From Candidatus Saccharimonadales bacterium (GTDB taxonomy: Bacteria; Patescibacteriota; Saccharimonadia; UBA4664; SCTI01): a DNA stretch of 13,222 bases. This document shows positions 1 through 5,120 of this stretch, piece after piece. Made by a program: the position numbers and the translations under genes. Below the pieces are notes generated by a model that made no database searches, was not told where the DNA came from, and saw only the letters and a list, made by a program, of their open reading frames with translations. The stretch covers positions 1 through 13,222 of the forward strand of contig JASLFZ010000042.1 of assembly GCA_030150485.1 (NCBI GenBank), read 5' to 3'. Position 1 is the first letter of the stretch, and every line of letters begins with the position of its first letter.

Positions 1-1
1 G

Positions 2-2008
2 GTGGTTCTGCCGGCCAAGGTCCCTAACCTGTTGCTTAATGGCCAGATCGGCATTGCCGTCGGTATGGCGACCAATATTCCGCCACACAACCTCAGCGAG
101 CTGGTCGATGGCACCGTTCACCTCATCGATAACCCCGAGGCCACCCTGGAGGAGCTGATGCAGTTCGTCAAAGGCCCCGATTTCCCGGGTGGCGGCACGA
201 TTTTTGGCACCGATGCTATCAAGCAGGCCTACGGTACCGGTAAGGGTGGGATTGTCGTGCGGGCGGTGGCGGAGATTGAAGAAGACAAAAAGGGCAACGA
301 GTCAATCGTGGTTACCGAGATCCCGTACCAGGTGAACCGAGCCACATTGGTGGATAAGATTGCCGAGCTGGTTAAGGATAAGCGCATCACCGGCATCAGC
401 GATCTGCGCGACGAGTCCAACCGCCACGGCACCCGCATCGTCGTAGAGCTCAAAAAAGACAGCTATCCTAAGAAAATTCTCAACCAACTCTATAAGATGA
501 CGCCGATGCAAAGCGCGTTCCACGTCAACATGTTGGCGTTGGTCGACGGCATCCAGCCCCGCGTCATGACGCTCGAAATGATGCTGAAAGAGTTTATTAA
601 GCACCGTCAAACCGTTGTGCGCCGCCGCACCGAGTTTGAGCTCGGCAAGGCCAAGGATGAGGCCCACATTCTTGAAGGGCTCAAGATCGCGCTCGATCAT
701 ATTGATGAGGTTATCGCGACCATTCGCGCCTCACGCACCGTTGAGCTGGCCCAGCAAAACCTCATTAAACAGTTCAAGCTGACCGTTATCCAGGCCCGCG
801 CCATTTTGGCGATGCAGCTACGCCGTCTTACCGGCTTGCAGCGACAGGAGATCGAGGATCGGCTAGCAGAGCTGCTCAAACTGATCGCCGCGCTGGAAAA
901 AATTCTGGCAGATGAAAAAGAGATTCTGCGCATCATCAAGGAGGAGCTGACCGAACTTAAAGAAAAGTATGGCGATGAGCGCCGTACCCAGATTATCGCT
1001 ACCGAGCTCGGTAAGTTTAGCGAAGAGGAGCTGGTGCCAAACGAGCAGGTTATCATTACGCTTACGCAGGGTAACTATATCAAGCGGATCCCATCAAACA
1101 CCTACAAGAGTCAGGGTCGTGGCGGCAAGGGCATTATGGGTATGACTACCAAAGAAGAGGACGTGGTGGCGCACCTGGTGCTCACTCATAACCACGACTG
1201 GGTGCTGTTCTTTACCAATAAGGGGCGCGTGTTCCGCCAAAAGGTCTATGAGATCCCCGCTGCCAGCCGCACCGCCAAGGGGCAGGCCATCGTTAACCTG
1301 CTGCAGCTGGGCCCCGATGAGGTAGTAACCTCAATCAACACCTTTGACGGCCAAACCGCCGCCAAGTACCTCTTTATGGCGACGAAGTTCGGCACCGTCA
1401 AAAAAACACCGCTGGCCGACTACGCTAACGTCCGCGCTAACGGCCTCATTGCCATCAAGCTTGATCCGGGCGACGAGCTGCGCTGGGTGAAGCAGACCAC
1501 CGGCAACGATGAGATCGTTATGAGCACTGCGCTGGCCCAGGCCATCCGTTTTAAGGAGAGTGATGCCCGTCCGATGGGTCGCGCCACCCGCGGCGTCCGT
1601 GGCATGCGTTTGCGCTCCGGCGATAGTATCGTGGGCGTCGATGTGGTTCAGCCCGATACCGTCCTGCTGGTCGTGATGGAGAATGGCTATGGTAAGCGCA
1701 CCAAGGTGGGTCAGTTTGCCATTCACGCCCGCGGTGGGCTCGGTATCAAAGCCGGGGTCGTTACTGCTAAGACCGGTAAAACCGTGGACGTGCGGGCGCT
1801 CGAAACCGACACCGACGATCTGGTGATTATCTCCACCAGCGGCCAGGTTATCCGGCTGGCACTTAAAGACATCTCCCTGATTGGGCGCGCCACCCAAGGA
1901 GTGCGGATTATGCGCATGAAAGAGGGGGACAGGGTCGCCTCGATCGCTTTGGTCGGAGAGGCCAAGCTGGAGCAAGAGCTCGACGATCAGACCACCATCG
2001 TCACGTAA
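2..2008 (+). CDS. gyrA: DNA gyrase subunit A, C-terminal two-thirds (5' end outside window)
   Basis: The A subunit of DNA gyrase forms the DNA-cleaving A2B2 complex that introduces negative supercoils. The visible part is 668 residues. It starts inside the breakage-reunion domain at a stretch matching E. coli GyrA near residue 165 (VPNLLLNG, then GIAVGMATNIPPHN), so the catalytic tyrosine and the quinolone-resistance region lie upstream of the window. It continues through the tower and coiled-coil region (EIPYQVN; AILAMQLRRLTGL) into the C-terminal pinwheel. The GyrA box QGRGGKG is at bases 1112-1132. It keeps the Q-x-RGG-K-G pattern needed to wrap DNA, which separates gyrase from topoisomerase IV ParC. 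Blade repeats are visible (GRATRGVRGMRL, GRATQGVRIMRM). The first base of the window belongs to the preceding codon. A hairpin terminator follows 20 bases after the stop. Confidence 0.97.
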   Translation: MVLPAKVPNLLLNGQIGIAVGMATNIPPHNLSELVDGTVHLIDNPEATLEELMQFVKGPDFPGGGTIFGTDAIKQAYGTGKGGIVVRAVAEIEEDKKGNESIVVTEIPYQVNRATLVDKIAELVKDKRITGISDLRDESNRHGTRIVVELKKDSYPKKILNQLYKMTPMQSAFHVNMLALVDGIQPRVMTLEMMLKEFIKHRQTVVRRRTEFELGKAKDEAHILEGLKIALDHIDEVIATIRASRTVELAQQNLIKQFKLTVIQARAILAMQLRRLTGLQRQEIEDRLAELLKLIAALEKILADEKEILRIIKEELTELKEKYGDERRTQIIATELGKFSEEELVPNEQVIITLTQGNYIKRIPSNTYKSQGRGGKGIMGMTTKEEDVVAHLVLTHNHDWVLFFTNKGRVFRQKVYEIPAASRTAKGQAIVNLLQLGPDEVVTSINTFDGQTAAKYLFMATKFGTVKKTPLADYANVRANGLIAIKLDPGDELRWVKQTTGNDEIVMSTALAQAIRFKESDARPMGRATRGVRGMRLRSGDSIVGVDVVQPDTVLLVVMENGYGKRTKVGQFAIHARGGLGIKAGVVTAKTGKTVDVRALETDTDDLVIISTSGQVIRLALKDISLIGRATQGVRIMRMKEGDRVASIALVGEAKLEQELDDQTTIVT

Positions 2009-2028
2009 TGAGCCGTGCAAAACATGCA

Positions 2029-2058
2029 GCAAAATAGCCCCTAATTGGGCTTTTTTGC
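2029..2058 (+). terminator. Rho-independent terminator after gyrA, likely bidirectional
   Basis: The arms 2029-2040 and 2047-2058 form a 12-bp inverted repeat with one mismatch around the six-base loop CTAATT. The core is AGCCC/GGGCT, followed by a T tract. The left arm is A-rich, so the structure also reads as a terminator on the other strand, but no minus-strand gene faces it. It separates gyrA from the surface-protein genes. Confidence 0.88.
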
Positions 2059-2229
2059 TTATGCTAAGCCAAAATTATGCTTGTGCTTATCTCCAACTAA
2101 GCGCGAAGGGGCGCATCGTTCTTTAGGACAATGCACCAATGCTGAAGCATCCGCCAACCAGGTATGCTGTCCTCACGCCGTTTCCTTATTTAATGAAGGA
2201 TTAATTACAACGGAGTGAGGGAGAGTAAA
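2059..2229 (+). promoter_or_regulatory. Upstream region of the first surface-protein gene, possibly structured
   Basis: No gene is seen here. TTATGCT occurs twice, at 2059-2065 and 2075-2081. An imperfect long hairpin can form between AGGACA (2125-2130) and TGTCCT (2168-2173), with inner ACC/GGT pairs and a small ATGCT/AGCAT inverted repeat in the loop. A second small hairpin pairs TCCTT (2183-2187) with AAGGA (2196-2200). AGGGAG at 2218-2223 is a Shine-Dalgarno site six bases before GTG 2230. I could not find a convincing -35/-10 pair. Since a terminator precedes it, a promoter is expected here. Confidence 0.35.
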
Positions 2230-3048
2230 GTGACGCGAAGGGTGTTCGCACAATTTGGTATTGCAGCTCTGACGGTAGCAATGACCGCCGGTGTGGCTTT
2301 GGCCGATAGCGGTAGCACCACCACGACCGACCCCGGCAGCTCCCAGCAGCAAGCCAGCCAGTGTGTTACCTCCGTGAGTGCAAACGGCAGCGTTCAAGTG
2401 CAATCATCAACCAGCTGCGATCAAAACACCGGCGGTACGGCGGGCGCTCCCACCGATAGCTCGGGTACCACTACGCCGCCGCCAATCATTAACGACCCTT
2501 CGGCTGGCTCAGGGCTCGCCACCACCCCAACCTTCGGAGTTACTCCGCCCAGCCCTAATACGCCCCCAACCACGCCCCCAGTACCATCTGTGACGCCACC
2601 AGCCACACCGGCGGCCACCCAGACGACCCCCAGCGCGAGCTCTACCTCGGCCATCGCTCTCGCGTCGGTTGACCGCGCCACCCTGGCCGCGGCTGGAAGC
2701 CTCAACCCGCCTATCCTGCTGGCCTCCTCGGCTCCTGCCATGCCGCAGCCCAGCGCGCCCAAAGCGCCACTGGGCTTCCTCAACCAGCTCCATCTCCTGA
2801 TGTCGCAAATCGTGGTACCGGGCGGGCTCGCCATGCCACCACTCGTGCTGCCGGGGCTGTTCGACGTCACGCTCTTGAGCGTAGCTATTATCCTGTTTGT
2901 TATTGCCGTCGCTTTACCGACAAATACCTATACGGCCCGTTTGCGCCGATCCGGATTCCTTGGAGCCGCCCGTAGTGATGTGGGCTTCTTCACCCTTCTT
3001 TTTGCCACTCCACGAGAAATGAGTTTTATCGGTATCAATGTACCCTGA
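2230..3048 (+). CDS. Secreted, membrane-anchored Pro/Thr/Ser-rich surface protein (unrecognised family)
   Basis: I do not recognise a family. The 272-residue product has a signal peptide (MTRR followed by a hydrophobic core, predicted cleavage at VALA|DSG, residue 25) and a Ser/Thr/Gln-rich segment with two cysteines (C45, C63) that could form a disulfide. A long Pro/Thr-rich linker follows (about residues 80-135), then a less repetitive region and a transmembrane helix at about 213-229. The helix is followed by a basic RLRR stop-transfer and a tail of about 35 residues. It probably sits on the outer face of the membrane as a stalk-like protein. GTG 2230 is chosen because AGGGAG lies six bases upstream. 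GTG 2215 is in frame but has only a weak site and would add five residues before the basic n-region. It lacks the TGPxSxN repeat of its neighbours. Its TGA stop lies inside a hairpin and is followed at once by TAG. Confidence 0.8.
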   Translation: MTRRVFAQFGIAALTVAMTAGVALADSGSTTTTDPGSSQQQASQCVTSVSANGSVQVQSSTSCDQNTGGTAGAPTDSSGTTTPPPIINDPSAGSGLATTPTFGVTPPSPNTPPTTPPVPSVTPPATPAATQTTPSASSTSAIALASVDRATLAAAGSLNPPILLASSAPAMPQPSAPKAPLGFLNQLHLLMSQIVVPGGLAMPPLVLPGLFDVTLLSVAIILFVIAVALPTNTYTARLRRSGFLGAARSDVGFFTLLFATPREMSFIGINVP

Positions 3049-3060
3049 TAGAACTCATTT
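3017..3060 (+). terminator. Strong hairpin overlapping the stop codon (terminator, attenuator or mRNA-stabilising)
   Basis: The arms 3017-3030 and 3047-3060 pair over 14 bp with one G-T wobble. The 16-base loop can itself pair GGTA with TACC. The right arm contains the TGA stop of the preceding gene and ends in TTTT. Because a strong downstream ribosome site and a second hairpin follow closely, it may be a leaky terminator or a 3'-end stabiliser rather than a full stop. Confidence 0.6.
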
Positions 3061-3082
3061 TGATGTGGAGTCGAACATCAAA
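3059..3082 (+). other. Second small hairpin in the leader of the next gene
   Basis: TTTGATG (3059-3065) and CATCAAA (3076-3082) form a perfect 7-bp stem with a ten-base loop. Its left arm shares two bases with the right arm of the preceding 14-bp hairpin, so the two compete only slightly. It may mark a processed 5' end for the following, highly translatable message; this is inference. Confidence 0.4.
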
Positions 3083-3110
3083 CTAACACAACAACTAATA
3101 ACGCTTTAAG

Positions 3111-3120
3111 AAAGGAGGTG
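3111..3120 (+). promoter_or_regulatory. Near-perfect ribosome binding site deciding the ATG at 3127
   Basis: AAAGGAGGTG, continued by AA, is an almost full-length complement of the 16S rRNA tail. It ends six bases before ATG 3127. The in-frame GTG at 3118 is inside this site and is therefore not the start. The strength of the site suggests an abundant product. Confidence 0.85.
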
Positions 3121-3126
3121 AATGTA

Positions 3127-3816
3127 ATGCGATCTACAAGAATTAAGTACATGGGTAGCGCGGTAGCTTTGGCAGGAATGCTGACATTAGCTGGCGCAGG
3201 TTCCGCGTTCGCTGATAGCTCTATTGGTACCACCGGTCCGGGTTCTACGAACACGGTCACGAACAATAACAGCACCAGTTATACGTCGGACACTACCAAC
3301 AGCGTGTCGGTTAGTAACGTTAATTTCCAGAGCGGCTCGTCCGGCTCGGCTAACGTTTCGGGTAACACCACCGGCGGCAGCGCCATCAGTGGCGATGTAA
3401 CGAACACCAACACCGTACAGACCACCATTGCCATCGGTAATAACGGGGCAACGGCTGGTAGCGGTTCTGCGGGATCCGGCAGCGGCACAGGGAGTGGCGC
3501 AGGTGCGGGCTCCGGCAGCGGTTCGAGTGTGAGTGCAACCTCAGCGAGCAGCACGCCTGGTAAGGGCGGTGGTTCGGTGAGTGGCGAAGGTACCACCGGT
3601 AGTGGTTCGGCAGTGCTGCCGGCAACCGGTTGTAGTCAAGCCTGTACCGCAGTGGCCAACGCTCTGCGAGGCAGCTACAAGCCAGCTGGAATTACGGCTT
3701 CGGCTATCAAGCAAGCTAAAGGTATTTCCGCTGGTTTGCTCGGTTTGGCTGCAGCATTAAGCTTGGCGGGTGGCGTCGGCAGTGCGTTTTACGCCAGCAA
3801 ACGTGCCAAAGCCTAA
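3127..3816 (+). CDS. Secreted surface protein with one TGPxSxN repeat, Gly/Ser linker and C-terminal membrane anchor
   Basis: Unrecognised family, 229 residues. The signal peptide is 1-29 (SAFA|DSS). Residues 33-105 form one copy of the repeat found in the downstream proteins: TTGPGSTN, then NVNFQSG, then SGSANVSGNTTGGSAISGDV. Residues 110-160 are a Gly/Ser/Ala linker. LPATG at 164-168 looks like a sortase motif, but it is followed by CSQAC and about 30 polar residues before the hydrophobic helix (about 201-222) and basic tail SKRAKA. The spacing is therefore unusual for sorting and may be chance. The very strong ribosome site suggests high expression. The next gene's Shine-Dalgarno overlaps this stop codon, so the two are co-transcribed and probably translationally coupled. 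An adhesive or fibre-forming envelope role is inference. Confidence 0.82.
   Translation: MRSTRIKYMGSAVALAGMLTLAGAGSAFADSSIGTTGPGSTNTVTNNNSTSYTSDTTNSVSVSNVNFQSGSSGSANVSGNTTGGSAISGDVTNTNTVQTTIAIGNNGATAGSGSAGSGSGTGSGAGAGSGSGSSVSATSASSTPGKGGGSVSGEGTTGSGSAVLPATGCSQACTAVANALRGSYKPAGITASAIKQAKGISAGLLGLAAALSLAGGVGSAFYASKRAKA
3223..3441 (+). repeat. Single copy of the TGPxSxN protein repeat
   Basis: Residues 33-105 of the encoded protein carry the shared module: TTGPxSxN, an Asn/Ser/Thr-rich stretch, an NxN-type strand, SGxANVSxNTTGGSAxSG, then VTNTNT and a short hydrophobic strand (TTIAIGNN). It aligns by eye with both copies in the 4373-4957 protein and the first half of all four in the 5121-7418 protein. 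It is a protein-level repeat; the DNA is too diverged to be a nucleotide duplication. Confidence 0.75.
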
Positions 3817-3832
3817 GGAGGGTTTTTAGGCT

Positions 3833-4321
3833 ATGACCATCGTACCTACAAAATTAGGCGTGATTAGCGGAACCGTTGTTGTGGTGGCCGTCGGAGCAGT
3901 TTTCACCCTTGTGCTCCGATCTACCCCAGCGGTGACCTCCCACGCCGATAGCACCTCAGCCAGTCCAGCTTCAACCGATAGCGGCCAGAGTGAAGCCAAA
4001 AGCTCCTCTGCTCATGTGACGGTTAACGGCGTTACGGTACCGGCCGAGAATGGAACGACCAAAGTTCCCACCCCCAACGGCACTGCTACGGTAAGTGTCT
4101 CCGGGAGCTCCGTGAACGCTCAGAGCTCCAGTACGAGCCAATCGACGGGCAGCCCATCGAGTAACCTCAATGTATCGGTGCAGTCGAGCTCAAATGGAAG
4201 TAATGTGAACAGCAACTCGTTCCAGCAAACGTCTACGGCCAACGGCGCGTCTTCTACTAACAGCTTCTCTAATGTCTCTGTGAGTGGTAGCGGCCAGGTC
4301 AACATAGACACCAGTAACTAA
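3833..4321 (+). CDS. Small membrane-anchored or secreted Ser/Asn/Thr-rich protein
   Basis: Unrecognised, 162 residues. One hydrophobic segment (about 9-28, TVVVVAVGAVFTLVL) follows a short n-region with one lysine. It is either an uncleaved N-terminal anchor or a signal peptide cleaved at SHA|DST (after residue 38), which matches the A|DS junction of the neighbours. The rest is Ser/Asn/Thr/Val-rich with alternating hydrophobic residues (HVTVNGVTVP; GTATVSVSGSSVN; NLNVSVQSSS; FSNVSVSGSGQVNID). This pattern suggests short beta strands and hints at a beta-rich or amyloid-like fold, which I infer rather than see. There are no cysteines and no C-terminal anchor. It begins 16 bases after the preceding stop, with AAGGAGGG (3815-3822) overlapping that stop, so coupling is likely. 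Confidence 0.78.
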   Translation: MTIVPTKLGVISGTVVVVAVGAVFTLVLRSTPAVTSHADSTSASPASTDSGQSEAKSSSAHVTVNGVTVPAENGTTKVPTPNGTATVSVSGSSVNAQSSSTSQSTGSPSSNLNVSVQSSSNGSNVNSNSFQQTSTANGASSTNSFSNVSVSGSGQVNIDTSN

Positions 4322-4372
4322 CACATTCAGTAAACTCAGTAAAAAATGTTCAATGAAAGGAACTATTTAATT

Positions 4373-4957
4373 ATGCGTACAGCACACGTACTTCGTTATG
4401 CTTCTATCGGCTTGGCCACTCTTGGCCTCGGTCTAGGAGTAGCAGCAGCGGACGGCGGCATCAACACCACCGGTCCTAACTCAAACAACCAGATTAGCTC
4501 AAACAACAGCCAGTCGGCTTCAGTAGAGAACCACAACAACGCTTCGGTCGGTAACTTCAACGGCCAGGGCGGCAAGAGTGGCAGCGCCAACGCTTCTACT
4601 AACACCACTGCTGGTAGCGTAATGAGCGGCGACGTCGCCAACAACGCTTCGAGCACTACCAACCTGTCTGTTACCAACGGTAGCGGCACCGGTGCTGGTT
4701 TCTTCACCACCCCGGGTAGCGGCAACGGCGGAACCATCACTCTGACCGGTCCTGAGTCCTACAACTCTGTGACGAACAACAACTCACAGACCATGACCGA
4801 AGAGAACAGCAACTGCGTAAACGTTACCAACGCTAACCTCCAGCTCGGCGGCAGCGGTTCAGCCAACGTGTCTCACAACACCACCGGCGGTAGCGCTACC
4901 AGCGGTTCGGTTTCGAACACCAGCAACTCGAGCACCACGGTTTCCATCAACAACTAA
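4373..4957 (+). CDS. Secreted protein with two TGPxSxN repeats
   Basis: Unrecognised family, 194 residues. The signal peptide MRTAHVLRYASIGLATLGLG is cleaved near AAA|DGG (residue 26). The mature protein is essentially two copies of the shared repeat, residues 29-102 and 121-193. They are separated by a Gly/Ser linker and end exactly at the C terminus (TTVSINN). There is no C-terminal membrane helix, so it is probably released, or held by association with the anchored repeat proteins on either side. This makes it a candidate subunit for an assembled fibre or layer. A single cysteine (C148) could allow disulfide dimers. ATG 4373 is preferred: AAAGGA (4356-4361) precedes it, and the signal peptide starts there. 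The in-frame ATG 4346 has no ribosome site. Confidence 0.83.
   Translation: MRTAHVLRYASIGLATLGLGLGVAAADGGINTTGPNSNNQISSNNSQSASVENHNNASVGNFNGQGGKSGSANASTNTTAGSVMSGDVANNASSTTNLSVTNGSGTGAGFFTTPGSGNGGTITLTGPESYNSVTNNNSQTMTEENSNCVNVTNANLQLGGSGSANVSHNTTGGSATSGSVSNTSNSSTTVSINN
4457..4951 (+). repeat. Two tandem copies of the TGPxSxN protein repeat
   Basis: Copy 1 is 4457-4678 (NTTGPNSNN to TTNLSVTN). Copy 2 is 4733-4951 (TLTGPESYN to SSTTVSIN). Both contain the pattern SGSAN followed by NTT, G(S), SG and a V-x-N end. TGP-to-TGP spacing is 92 residues, of which about 18 are a Gly-rich linker. Confidence 0.78.
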
Positions 4958-5120
4958 TCCTGTTGATTAACCGCTCGTAAGAGCTGTCTTGTCGGACCTC
5001 GGTTCGGCCTCGGGAGGGAGATCCCTCCCCAGCACTCATATCGCATGAGTTATATCACTGAGCAGAGTAGTAAAAGAGCAAAGTTAATTAACCTATAACA
5101 GGGCAAACGAGGTAAACAGT
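4958..5120 (+). promoter_or_regulatory. Structured intercistronic region and probable promoter of the large repeat protein
   Basis: No gene. Three inverted repeats lie in series: GCTC/GAGC (4973-4984), GGGAGGGA/TCCCTCCC (5012-5029) and ACTCAT/ATGAGT (5034-5050). None has a good T tract, so they are weak terminators at best. Next comes CAAAGTTAA (5079-5087), overlapping the perfect palindrome GTTAATTAAC (5083-5092), then the -10-like TATAAC (5094-5099). I see no good -35. GAGGTA (5109-5114) is the ribosome site, six bases before ATG 5121. The layout suggests an independently regulated promoter, with the palindrome as a possible operator. Confidence 0.45.

Noticed and set aside
1112..1132. GyrA box second position Gly instead of Arg as a defect
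   Set aside because: Only the Q-x-RGG core is strict among gyrases and the second position varies between phyla, so this is not evidence of lost function.
302..2032. Long minus-strand reading frames opposite gyrA (for example 302-700, 697-1056, 1331-2032)
   Set aside because: They are antisense shadows of a well-supported conserved gene, with composition set by the gyrA codons and no recognisable domain or ribosome site.
2815..2960. LPTNT after the helix of the 272-residue protein as a sortase motif
   Set aside because: It lies after the membrane helix on the cytoplasmic side and lacks the final glycine, so it cannot act as a sorting signal.
3041..3055. UGA recoded as glycine (code 25), as in some candidate phyla
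   Set aside because: The one TGA in reading position here is at a natural end and is followed directly by TAG. No gene in the window has an internal in-frame TGA.
4990..5030. GGTTCG-containing segment as a possible tRNA T-arm
   Set aside because: No matching D-arm, anticodon arm or acceptor stem can be found around it.
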